From Acheta domesticus (Eukaryota > Arthropoda > Insecta > Orthoptera > Gryllidae): DNA of 64,000 nt. Below the pieces are notes generated by a model, which ran no database searches, had not been told where the DNA came from, and saw only the letters and a list, made by a program, of their open reading frames with translations. How positions within the stretch are numbered: the stretch's first letter is position 1; every line of letters starts with the position of its first letter. Location of the stretch: contig JAHLJT010009419.1 in the NCBI GenBank assembly GCA_031308135.1, forward strand, positions 64,934,723 to 64,998,722, in the 5' to 3' direction. A program made the position numbers and the translations under genes. Below are positions 23,795 to 34,484 of this stretch, piece by piece.

Positions 23795-24144
23795 CGCTAA
23801 TGGAAGGGGAGACGGCGGCGCTGCCAATAGATAAGCTCCTGAGGGATGGAAGGGGGTAGGCCTGGCTTTGAACAAAGTGTGGCGAGGAGGCGACGCGCGG
23901 ACGTGGTCGATGACACCGATATCCCTCATGCCGTGTGCATCCCGGCACGTGATCCGCGCACGTTGGACGGGCGCCCGCGCGTACGCGGATGGATGCCAGC
24001 CGCGGGGCGGTGACTGGGTCGCAAGGTCAGGCTTCACACTTCAGCTGACACATGTCTTTTCGCTCGCTTTTAGCCAAAAATGCAGACTCTTACACTGTTT
24101 TGTTGCTCGGAGTTTCTCTCGCCGTTCTTAATCGGAATACCAGC

Positions 24145-24455
24145 TTAGGTGGAGTAGGGTGTCAACTAATGCCACTGCAGTGCCTCTGATTGGGAGCAAT
24201 TGGGGTTTGAGTTCCGACGGTGGCAAGATTTTAGGCATTAGCTAGATAGCTAGGTCGCTATCTGAAGGAGAATTCTACCAGTCGGCTGCTCTTATCAACA
24301 GTTTTCCGAAGTTTTTCCCCTCAACACCAGGTCGATGCCGGGGCAATATCTTCAGAAACTGGCCATGGATCTTTCCTTCCTCTTTCTTGTCCTATCCGCA
24401 CCCTCACACATCCTTACATGTACGTAAATTACACTACCACGCGTGTCGAGAGGTG
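24145..24455 (+). mobile_element. tRNA-derived SINE, copy 1
   Basis: A tRNA-like head carries an A-box-like GGTGGAGTAGGGTGT, an ATGCCACTGCAGTGCCTCTG spacer and a decayed B box GGTTTGAGTTCC near 24204. It is followed by a body with TAGGTCGCTATCTG, GGAGAATTC, GGCTGCTCT and a distal ACACTACCACGCGTG. The same order occurs on the minus strand at 49245-49495, which retains a better B box. Boundaries are approximate. It lies about 350-700 bp upstream of the start of Osiris gene 2. Confidence 0.75.
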
Positions 24456-24499
24456 TGCTTAGAGTCCCAGAGGGGCGGTGCCTCCTGATGTAAAATACC

Positions 24500-24670
24500 T
24501 ATATTGCGATTTTCCTTATTCTGAGTGTGACACAAATAAGCTGTTCCGCTGCCATCCAATCAGAAGCTTAAATGTTGCTACAGTGACGTCACTATGGTGA
24601 CGTTCAAGCTCCTGATTGGATGAAACCGTCAACAGCTGATTTGTGTCACACGCAGGAAAATCGCAGTATA
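24500..24670. mobile_element. TGCGATTTT-ended MITE, copy 2 (hairpin)
   Basis: The left arm TATATTGCGATTTTCC ... GTGTGACACAAATAAGCTGTT is matched by the reverse complement of the right arm, TATACTGCGATTTTCCTGCG ... GTGTGACACAAATCAGCTGTT. The arms extend about 70 bp and include CCAATCAG(A/G)AGCTT. TATA abuts both termini. The terminal TGCGATTTT and the layout match the 15406-15642 element, although internal arm sequence differs, so these are two subfamilies. Confidence 0.85.
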
Positions 24671-24674
24671 GTTG

Positions 24675-25545
24675 CGGAAAAACCGCAATCTGACGAGTTG
24701 GTCGGCGGTGGATCTCACCATCCAATGGGGAATATCAGTGCCACCTCCCACGACAAAACATACAATACGTTTACGGGACTAGTGACCTTAGTAGTTGACG
24801 CGCCAGAGATAACGAATCAATCATTCACTGGAGCGTTTGATCGTAGGATCAGTCATCCTAAATCATTTCCTAAGCTTCTTTCCTTGCAATTCATCTTCCG
24901 GAAGTACGTAAGGTTATTCTTAACACTTCATCGATCAGATGACTTTTTGCTCACTTTTAGACATGTCCTTCGATATTTTCCCGCCGTTCTTACCGGGGCG
25001 TTAAGATAAACCATCTAACATCGATGTCATACTTTTCCTCGCATTTCATCTCTAAATAGAACTGTCAAGTTAACTCTTCACACTGCTTATAACATCTCTT
25101 CGCTCTGTTTTATCTAAAAAAGCATCTTTCGTATTATTTCGGACAATTGACATTTTTCTCACCATTCAAGTGGGCGACTAGTTCGTAGCATCAAACTGTA
25201 CCTGCCCCATTTTTCTCTCTCTCGTTTTGTCGACTTCGAAGGATGGTAATACTACTCTATCTATCCACTTCATCTAACATTTTCCGCTCCATCTTAGCCA
25301 AAAAGCCACCTTTTGCAAGTCTTTTTCCACTTTAATTTTGTCGCACATGACAACGCTAAGTCTTCACTTCCCATAAGCCTTTTCTCTTTCATATCATTAA
25401 TAACCACTTTGTAATATTGAAGTATCCGATATAAATTTTCGTATTTATCAGACTGTGAATGATTACTTAAAATTTTGTTGGTATTTGTAAATTCCTGGAA
25501 ATGACGTCCACCTCTATACGTACTTGTTCGATTGTTGAATGCATT
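24675..25545. other. Intergenic, no gene seen
   Basis: No coding region or repeat is supported. A 129-codon open frame on the + strand starts inside the MITE and has no recognisable domain. Confidence 0.4.
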
Positions 25546-25549
25546 CTTC

Positions 25550-26010
25550 GGAATAGAAAAGAGAGAAAAAATAAGAGGGAGGGAAAGAAAGTGAAGGAAT
25601 AAAGAGAGGGATTGAGGGAAAGAGAATGAGAGAATGGAAGCGAATGGGAAAGGAAGTTAAACGGGAGAAAAAGGGGGTAAGAGATGAGAGTGAAAACAAG
25701 AGAGGAAAGAAAAGGGAGAGGGGTAAGATAATAGAGAGAGACAATGAGTGAGTGGAAGAAAAGGGGACGGAGGGCAAGAGGAGAGAGAAGAATAGAGAGA
25801 TGAGAGAGTGAAAGGAAGAGAGGTTTCAGAGGGAAATGGGAGAGAAGAGAGAATGAGCAGGAAAAGGGGGGAGAGGTTGAGAGGGTAATAGGCGTAGAGA
25901 AGATGAAAGGGAGCGAAAGGGAGAGGAAAGAAATGTGCGAGGGAGAGAAAACAAAGTGAAAGAATGAGGTGGAGGAAAAGAGAAAGAGATGAAGACAGAG
26001 TTAGAAGTAT
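25550..26010. repeat. Purine-rich (GA/GGA) tract
   Basis: About 460 bp of almost pure A/G on the + strand, with repeated GAGAG, GGGAG and GAAAG words. Long open frames on the minus strand here are Ser/Leu/Phe/Pro low-complexity artefacts. A GC-rich patch (26080-26260) follows, in which no exon could be defined. Confidence 0.85.
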
Positions 26011-26599
26011 AAAGATGCAGAGGTATACAAGGACAGAGACGAAGGAAGAGGGCTTCCAAGAGAGGACGAAGATCCACTCGTGTGCGCCATAGAAGTGCAA
26101 CCCCAGTGCAAAGCAGGCGATGCGCCGGGCAGAGCTCCCGGCTGCTCGGTGCGTGGGAGGCGGCTGGCGCGGGGCCCAGGCAGGGCGCAGGGCTCCGGCC
26201 GGAATGCCAAGCGAATCCGCCCACACGCCGCCGGCCGAGGTCAAGGCGCCTCACGGAAATATAGTTCACCGTCCGTAAGCAGCCCTGCACCCATCGCATT
26301 TCTCACTGCTGAAGTCATGGAGCTGACAAGGGCTGATGATATTAAGATTCTAGCCCCTGAACCTATGAGACCACACCTAGAATAATGAAATAGATGGTTA
26401 GATGATATCGCTGATATTATAAGAATAATGATATGATAGTGGAATGATCAGAAGAGAAAATGGTAGAACCTCGAGAAAGCCTCCCTCAAATCGGCTTTGA
26501 CCATCACAAATCCGACATCCATTCACCTGGATTTGAATTTGGATGTAGCACGCAAAGCATTTTTCTGCAGGCAGTGAATTCATCAGCTAGAAATAAACG

Positions 26600-27085
26600 T
26601 ACTATACTGCAATACATTTCCTACTGAACTGTACTGTAAAACAGACTTTAAATATCTTTGATGTAATATTACTGGCCTTAAACAGAACGATGTTCAAAAG
26701 GAAATAGAAAGATATAATTACATTAACGGTCTTACCAGAAGAACATTTGGAAGGAAACCAAATTCAGATACCCTCCTAAAACTTTATACAACTGTTTGAG
26801 ATCGTATTCTGCTGTATGGATATGAGAATTGGGTATTGTCATAAGTAGATAAAAAAAGACTAGAAACCAGTGAAATAAAATTCCTAAGGTGGGTGGCAGG
26901 ATATTCAAAATTCGACCATAAGACAAACAATAATATAAGAGAAGAATTTTATCAGCATTATATCATGTAAAATGGCTCATGCATGTAAAAATAATGAATA
27001 CCTCAAGAGTTCCAGGAGCAATGTACAAGAGTTATTGGCCGCCCACGAAGAAGATGGAACGATCAGAAGGTGCAACAGGCAATAT
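26600..27085 (+). pseudogene. LINE reverse transcriptase C-terminal relic
   Basis: In-frame and frameshifted pieces match the region after the RT palm: FKYL...NITGL, KEIERYNYINGLTRRTFG, LLYGYENWVLS, ETSEIKFLRWVAGYS, then VIGRPRRRWNDQ. Several stops interrupt it. It retains only the 3' ~0.5 kb. The arrangement (VLLYG.E.W, E..RW.AG, RGRPRRRW) is the same as in the LINE relics at 18413 and 59850, but the sequence is much more diverged. Confidence 0.8.
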
Positions 27086-27089
27086 TGTC

Positions 27090-29115
27090 TAAGCATGAAG
27101 AAGATATAAACGTACTCATTGAAAATCATTGGACAATTTCACAGCGGATACATTTTGTCATCAAAACAGCACAATTGCACAATTATAGAGCGCAAAGTCC
27201 AGTATTTCCTTACGTGCCTGTTAAATGTGAGGCAACAATGCCTCATACATTTCTTCAATTCTTCATATGTCCGGTATTCAATTTTTTTTCTTCATCGATT
27301 TAATAGAATATACTGAACGCCACTCTTCCAAAGTGCATGTTTTATAAATTAGAACAACTTGTAAACGTCGCAAGGGGCCTAGCAGCAAGGTATGGCTAGG
27401 GCAAATAGGTGCGAGTCTCAAAGAGTCGATTTGTGGCAAGAAGGTCTGGGAGGGTGGAGTAGATTGCCCAGGGTGTTAAAATAGCTGAAATCGAATATGA
27501 TGGTAAAGGGCGTGGGTATAAGACTTAATGTGTAAACCGCCCTCTAAACAAACCCAATGATGAAGGACGATGACAGAAATTAAAACCTTTTTCGATTATC
27601 CCTTGCTAATATTCATTAGCGTATTTGCGTAATGAAACGAAGGGAAAGCTTTTCTCATGAGGTCTCTCTTCTTAGACGGAACATTTGGTTCCTAAATCCT
27701 TCCCACGTCGGCCGATGTCAACTGTTAGCCAAATGTCGGATTGACCCAGCAGTCAGGTGTTGATATACGAAAGCACACTGCCAATGTCACGTGCCGGGCT
27801 GAGAATTCTTTGGGTGAGAGTAACGTTTCTCTGTCGTCCGGTTTCTTTTCTTGACACGAAAACTTGATTGAGAAATCAACTCTCATCTCTGCAATATCAT
27901 GCAGTGTAAGTTGTATAAAATTAATACTAGGAATATTCGCGATACCGATTCCATCTACGTACCTTTTTCTCTTCTCTCTATCTACTTCTACACTCTGGGC
28001 GTTCACTTATCTGGTTTGGCATCTTTCCTCTCCCAAGAGACCTGGAACAAGTTCGGTTACTGGAACAAGACCGAAGCAATGACTTCCATCTTCGTCCAGT
28101 TTTTTATTCGTTTATGTCTTTCAGGATCTTTCAAGATAAGCGGCATCTCTTATGAGCAGTTCCCACTCACCATATCCACTTACAGATTCCCTGTATCCCT
28201 GATTCTTGTATGGATCCAGAATTAACAATCATACCAATAAGACACATTTCATTCGTATAAGGCTCTCCTCAAATGAACTTCAGGTACTTGTGTTTTTGAA
28301 GCAACTTTCATCAATTTCTAAAAGGGTACATGGGATTGGGATTATATCAAAAATAAATCAAACACTCAACATGTTATGATGCAAACCCGAGACTTGGACT
28401 TCCTTAGAGTGAGGCTGTCTCCAAGAGTCTTCAATATGCTTGAAGTAAAAACATTAGATTCAATCATTGAATGAAGTGTTTCATAATAAATTCATATAAA
28501 ATAGTGTGCTTCATAATACATTTTTATATTTAATTTTAATACTAATTGATAGGATATTTAGTCAGGCGGTGATTTTTCTACTTTCAGGCCTTACTATTAG
28601 GTACTTACATAATAAAAAGAAAGCGTTTATAATGCTGCGGCGAAAATCAGCGGCGTTTCAATAGAAAAACTCGAATTGTGGAGCCCTGGTACAGCAAAAG
28701 CATATAAATCTTGCTCTTATGTGTTGTAAATAACTTCCTCTAACACTTTTTTGTAGTCAAAATCTACGTTTTGTGGATCTTTTATATAGAAAAATGATTG
28801 AGGACAAAATATCTGGTTGTCTGACATCAACGGTAGCTCTTAAGTAGTTTAAAATATTTTCTCCAAAAATGATGTTCTTTGATCGAACTGAAGTAATTCG
28901 ATTCATTGTCTGATCAATAATTTAATGTGTCAACTGCTATGGCTATTAGTTCCGTTAGTATAGTACATGTTTTGTAACGTGAGGTGGCGGTGATCTTGCC
29001 TCCGGTCAACGATGAGATCGGGCACCAATCTACATGGAGGCATGAGTTTTTCTCCAACGAGGTTCAAAAAATTGCTCAAATTTTTCGAGTTCCTTCTACA
29101 ACTACAATTCTGAAG
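27090..29115. other. Intergenic, no gene seen
   Basis: Mixed AT-rich sequence. Short open frames on both strands (for example around 27725-28225) contain no recognised domain. Nothing is supported. Confidence 0.4.
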
Positions 29116-29118
29116 ATA

Positions 29119-30795
29119 ACATTTTTTTACTTTCTCGTATACGTACGTAGTGTAGGGAAAGTTATGTAATGCCGCGTGAAAAATGGCGAATATTCAGCAG
29201 AAAAAAATTCATTGCCGGGCTCCAATATCGAACTAATGGTGCTACAGAATGGCACAGACTTTCCCGTATTAGTTTTCTATTTCCTTGGGTCTTCGATAGC
29301 TATTCGGAATAGCCACGAACTCTTTCTTGCCAGCTGTCATCTATCACCGCCAAAAGTACATTTTTCTGTCATTTTCTTAATTTTTCGGTTTCCTATTGGT
29401 AGAACGGAAACATTAATTTTAGAATATTGAAGAACACAAAAACCTAGTCATCAATGGCAATTTCCTTTTAAAAATTATGTGCTGTTTAAGAGAAAATAGC
29501 GTTTTAGCGCTACTAAAAATGCGAAATTTGAAGCTCATTTTCACAGAAAATGTTTGAGTTTTCAAAATACTTAATTTGAAGTTATTGAAGCACTTACACT
29601 CACAAATATAATAATCTCTACGAATGCGGATAATGTGCATATTAAAGGTGTGAGAGATCTTTCAAAAAATTTAAATTGATACAATTTTGAAAAAAACAAA
29701 AAAACTCAAAATAAACTTTATGCTATACTAAAGAGTGTAATTAGCACTATCCGTTACAAAAGTTTGAAGAAAACAATTGCAGCCATACATGAGAAAATGG
29801 CGTTTGAGCGTTTCTGAAAGGTGCGATATTTTGAGCTACTTTTCACAGAAAACAGTTGTGTTTTCGAGAAACGTTACTTGACATTATTTGAAGCACATGT
29901 ATTCATAAATATAATAATGTGAACAAATCGCCGCTAATGTAAATATTGTTGAAGTGAGAAACATGTGAAAAAATTTACATTTTTGTAATTTTTGAAAAAC
30001 CCAACCTATTGAGCAAAATGCTTTTATGTCATCTGATAGAGTACATTTACCACTATTCCTACCAAAAGTTTAAAGAAAACGTTTGAGGCCGTTTTGAGAA
30101 AGTCTTGTTTATGTAGTTTTTTTGAACATATTGCCACATATTGCACGAAAACAAGTAAAATTTGAAAAACATTCACATGACCTTTATGAAAGAACTCAAT
30201 ATGCAGAACAAATTATATTTGAAGAAAAAATCTCAATCTTTAATTTTATAGTTGTTGGAAGAAGCCGAACAAGTTCAAACTTTTGCAATTTTCGAAAATC
30301 CAGAGTTAACCGCGGAATTCAGACCTATGCCACCTTGACAAGTGTATTTTGCTCTATTATTTCAAGTAATTTGAAGAAAAAATTTGGAGTTGTTTTTCAG
30401 AAAAGTTTGAAAATGTCCGGGGGGATCCATGTAAAGTACCCCAAATTTTGAAGAATCGTTTTGAAAATATCAAAACACTGACTCAAACCAGAATATGGCA
30501 GGGCAGAAACCAGGAAATATGCAGTTGGGAAGTAATCGTACGTATGGTTTAGGCGCTAGCAGTGTTCACGAACAGACAGACGGACGGATCAAGTACCCAC
30601 AAAAGGGAGTTTCTGGCTTCACCACGTGTTAGGGAATTTGTTGTCTTAATTTAGCAACTGGTTTTATCTACTTTTTTGTTATCAGCGTCCGTCAATTAAT
30701 TTTTCCGCCGAACATTCGACATTTTTTCGCGCAGCATTACATGACTTTACCTATAATACTTATTTCACTCCGTGTATACGGGAAAGTAAAAATTG
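29119..30795. mobile_element. ~1.7-kb TIR element with internal tandem repeats
   Basis: The left end (TTTTTACTTTCTCGTATACG, GGGAAAGTTATGTAATGCCG, CGTGAAAAATGGCGAATATTC) is matched in inverted orientation at the right end (CGACATTTTTTCGCGCAGCAT, TACATGACTTTACC, CGTATACGGGAAAGTAAAAA). Terminal repeats are about 105 bp. The interior begins with a block shared with the palindrome at 35194-35881 and continues into about three ~300-bp tandem repeats. There is no transposase-like frame, so it would be non-autonomous. Confidence 0.75.
29490..30400. repeat. Three degenerate ~300-bp tandem repeats
   Basis: Unit starts lie near 29490, 29790 and 30095. Recurrent blocks in each unit are GAGAAAATGGCGTTT, a TTTTCACAGAAAA block, ATTTGAAGCAC...ATAAATATAATAATGT, a TTTTGAAAAA block, and ACAAAAGTTTGAAGAAAAC. 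The third unit is the most diverged. A single copy of the unit start recurs in the 35194-35881 palindrome. Confidence 0.7.
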
Positions 30796-30799
30796 TTCA

Positions 30800-31250
30800 G
30801 GTTGTACAAAAAATAGAAAAGAACAAAGCATTCTTACTCGTTACGAATTTTCCATTCAAAATTAACTCATAAAAATCTGATAACCAAACAAGGTTCGTAA
30901 GGTATGTGACTATTGTAAAATTACACTAACTATACCACGGATTCTTGTGCAGTGCCAAAAATATAAGAAATTGAGAAGGAAATTTGCTCTGTCCAATGAC
31001 ATTAAAAGTTTATCGAATGACAATACTAAAACTAGAAATGAAATGAAATTTTTCAAAAGAAATAAATATGTATGACCTTTTATAAACTTTAAATCAAAAC
31101 TAGTTGCTTATTTTATGTTAATTGTTACATAAATTTTCCTATTCTGTTATGAAAACCTTATTTCTTCAGACAAAAAAATTTAAAAAGTGTCTCTCCATTT
31201 GACACAACATCTAACTAGCAGTATGGTAGCCTTTATCCCCTTGAATGGGT
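30800..31250. other. Intergenic, nothing seen
   Basis: AT-rich sequence between the TIR element and the solo LTR. No gene or repeat is supported. Confidence 0.4.
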
Positions 31251-31253
31251 ATT

Positions 31254-31919
31254 TGTGGCGTCGTTTAATTACTCAGACACAGACACGAAGGATTCGTAAC
31301 AAAACAAGTTTATTTGTAACTAAAGAAATATATACAATTTTGCACAAGTTAATTTACACTTATCCGTGTTTTACGGAACCCTCCTAAGAACAAATTATCT
31401 TCGCCGCCACCCGCGACTGCTTTGCGAGTCCCCCACCCGCCCTTGCTTGACCGCAAGTTACAGCAAACGCTTGACCGTGTTGCTACATATGCTCTCCCCC
31501 GGACAAGTCCGGCCGCTCGGCCTGGAGCGCAGTGCGTGAGCACTTAGTGAAGATACCAATTCTGCTCCGTGCCGCAAATGTATCCTGGCTAATACGCCCT
31601 TACCTCACCTTATATAGATACGGTCACATGACCGACCGATCACATGATCTACTCCCACTCCGTAACTAAAGTGACGTGGGTGCCCCACGTGACCTCCCTC
31701 CCTCAGAGCTTTCTAGGCGACTTCTGTGACGTATACAACAGACCACTGTGACGTGTCTTGCCGCCCCCCTGGCGTCCGCGCCCTTTCTACTTCCTGGCTC
31801 AGCATAAACCCATCTTAGACACGCTCCCTTACTGCTCAACCTAATGGTCTGCCTATTTGTGGCTTCCATAGACTAAGGCACATCCTGTCTTTTATGCATA
31901 CAAGCGTCACTATGCCACA
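31254..31919 (-). mobile_element. Solo LTR (666 bp), minus orientation
   Basis: It begins (minus strand) TGTGGCATAG and ends GACGCCACA, giving TG...CA ends with a 6-bp inverted repeat TGTGGC/GCCACA. Flanking 5-mers on the + strand are GTATT and GTATA, a probable 5-bp duplication with one change. On the minus strand a TATATAAGG box (31616-31608) precedes an AATAAA signal (31314-31309) by about 300 nt, fitting U3-R-U5 and fixing the orientation. No internal retrotransposon region adjoins it, so it is a recombined solo LTR. The superfamily is unknown. Confidence 0.85.
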
Positions 31920-32714
31920 GTATAAATAAACTTTTTATAATATTGAAAGTAGACAAATTTTTGACTAATTCTAGTGCTTTTCTGTCATAAGAAAAACCAA
32001 AATAACTTACATGCAGTTTCAAAACAACCATGTATGTATTTATGTGCTGAAAATAACTTACGTCCTGTGAAACATTTCTCCTCTATAAGCCATTCCACGT
32101 CAAATCGCACAAAAAAGACCAAAATTTCACCTTCATATTTTTAATTATTTTCTAATTTTTTCTATTTGTTATATGGATCAAATTAGTTAACACGTCTATT
32201 TTATATTTTTATAACTTAATTATTTTCGGAAATATTGTATAATGAAATTTGCTAAAAATGACGCGCATCACTAACTTAAAAATATCATATATTTGAATAC
32301 ACAAATTATATAAATTCCGTTCAAATTCCATTCGAAACGTAAAAACATGTTTAATTTTTAAGATTTTGCAAAATATTTAATTTCCTGAATTTTCAATTTT
32401 TAAAAAAAATTGAAATTTTGAAAATTAAATATTTTTGTAAACTCGATGAGCTAAAAATTAAAAAAAATATCTATAAACGCACGAGAGTATTGATGATATC
32501 TCCAGGAAAAATCAAAGTGGGATCTCAATAACTTTAAAAGATATTTTACAAAAGAGCGTATAATAGATTGTTACAATAGACGCGTTTCTTGCGTTACTGG
32601 CCGTCAGTTTCTTCCGATGAAGCAGTAATTTAATACTCTTGAGGTGGTAAAACTGCAGGATTTAATTTATAAATAATAATATTTATGCATATTAATACAT
32701 ATAAATTATATTAA

Positions 32715-33226
32715 TGTAACGTTTGTGGTGGTGAGTTAAAAATACAGATTTATTTTAACAGAGGTGTTTATTTAAGTTTCTTAATAATACACTAAAAATA
32801 CTTGATTTTTGTACAGATAGTCTTCACAGTCCTGGTATTCTTCACTTAGTTATTGCTTTCTACACGGCACAGTTCTCTTGATTATTAATTTTCTCTGTTC
32901 ACTTCTCTTGCACTGTCGCACAGTCCGATGCACTCACCGCCATCCGATGGACTGACCACAGTTCACGGCGCTGGCCACAATCCACTGCACTGCTGATCAC
33001 CGCGACGCACACTTTTCACAGCTCGGCTTCCACTTCAGACAAGAATGACTAGCGACCGTCGACGGCGGCGCATATATACCTGGCCAACGCCCGCCTGGAC
33101 CCTTCGGGAACTCGCTTCACACTTCTTGGCGACCCGCGAATACCCGGGAATCGTCTAGTTTGGGGGCAGCGGCGGATGATGCAATCCGCGCAGCGGATTC
33201 TAGTAGATGATGCAATGTTCGTTACA
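32715..33226 (-). mobile_element. Solo LTR (512 bp), minus orientation, TTAA target duplication
   Basis: The ends are TGTAACG/CGTTACA (7-bp inverted repeat, TG...CA), flanked by a perfect TTAA on both sides (32711-32714, 33227-33230). On the minus strand GGTATATATG has its first T at 33078. It is followed 32 bases later by a TCATTC initiator (A at 33046), and AATAAA signals lie at 32772-32767 and 32754-32749. This promoter-to-polyA layout defines U3-R-U5. It differs in sequence from the solo LTR at 31254. Confidence 0.87.
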
Positions 33227-34484
33227 TTAATATATTCATAAATAATTAAATGACGGACTCTAGACTCATGTTTTGATTGACATTTTAAAAATTTTCAGAT
33301 CCCTCACAACTAACTTTAAATACAAGTACTCGCTTACCATAGAATTCCTGAATTTTCGTCACAATGCACAGTTTTAATGCCTTACCGAATTTACTTCAGG
33401 TCTGGACTAAAATCTATTTTCTTCAGCCAACTTTTTAGACACTTTTATCGTGCGTTCAGTTGCAGAAAAATGTCATTTAATTTTATTGTAGGTCCAACTT
33501 TCAAAAATTGTCAAATTTTAATATTGAACGTCATGCCATTTGTTGAGTGAAAGGAATCGATAAGTTTCTAAATAGTATCTTTGTCTGATTTTTCGATGGA
33601 CCTCGAAGGATCATCAATGTGAAAAAAATTACCTGTGTTGGCACTTTCTAAAATTTCTCATGGGGATACCGTTTTTGTTCCAATATTCTTATCTTGGCGG
33701 GGGTTTTCTCCTACTGAAATTAAACTCTTGTTTATCTTCTCTTTTTTAATTTCGCAGACACTTGACTAACTATCTGAAGGGGCTTAAATTATTATTTTCT
33801 TGATTTCAACTCTTCACTATATTCAGTGGACGTTCCGCTCCTTTTGTTAATGTCACGAGAAACACTGATCTCGACGCTCTCTTCACTAACAAAGGCTGTT
33901 TTGGAAGCCGATTCCCTTCCAAAATGAATCATAAATTTGCCAACCTAATGACTCCTGTATATTCACCAGCAAATTGTGGTTTTACGCGTCTTGGAGATTT
34001 TCTTTTCTAAAAACCGTGATCAGAAAGATTAAATGGATTGAATCATCTGTCGTATCTCATGCGGTGATCGCTACTCATGTTGCACAGTGTACACACACAG
34101 AACTAACACCAGCAATTTTGTCTTCATAAGTTACGTATTGTGACTGATGTTGAGAAACTTTTGCTCATGTCCCTGGACAAGTGGTTGATTGTATTTCACG
34201 AGCAAGGTCAGGAGGGCACCCCATCCCTAGGACGCAAAGGGATGCAGTAAAATTCGTTTCGCTGAAGGAGGAAAAGCAGTAGTAGAATTCGTTTTGCTGT
34301 CACCCATCCCATCTAGAGAAAGAGTAAACATGTGAATTACTATTGTTTCTTGAAACCCTAATCAGGCAGATGGACATTCTTTTTATTTTTCGTCGGCACT
34401 TGTATCAAAGACTGACCGAACCCAATTCGTCAGTGTAGGCGCAGGAACCACGCGTCCGCATAATTACAAAAGACTTGTTTATCT

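Noticed and set aside
23291..23800. Pro/Ser-rich open frame on the + strand
   Set aside because: It is antisense to the Osiris gene 2 exon and its promoter; low-complexity proline runs come from CCG/CCC codons.
25657..26299. Long Ser/Leu/Phe-rich open frames on the minus strand
   Set aside because: They read a purine-rich simple-sequence tract; composition alone keeps the frame open.
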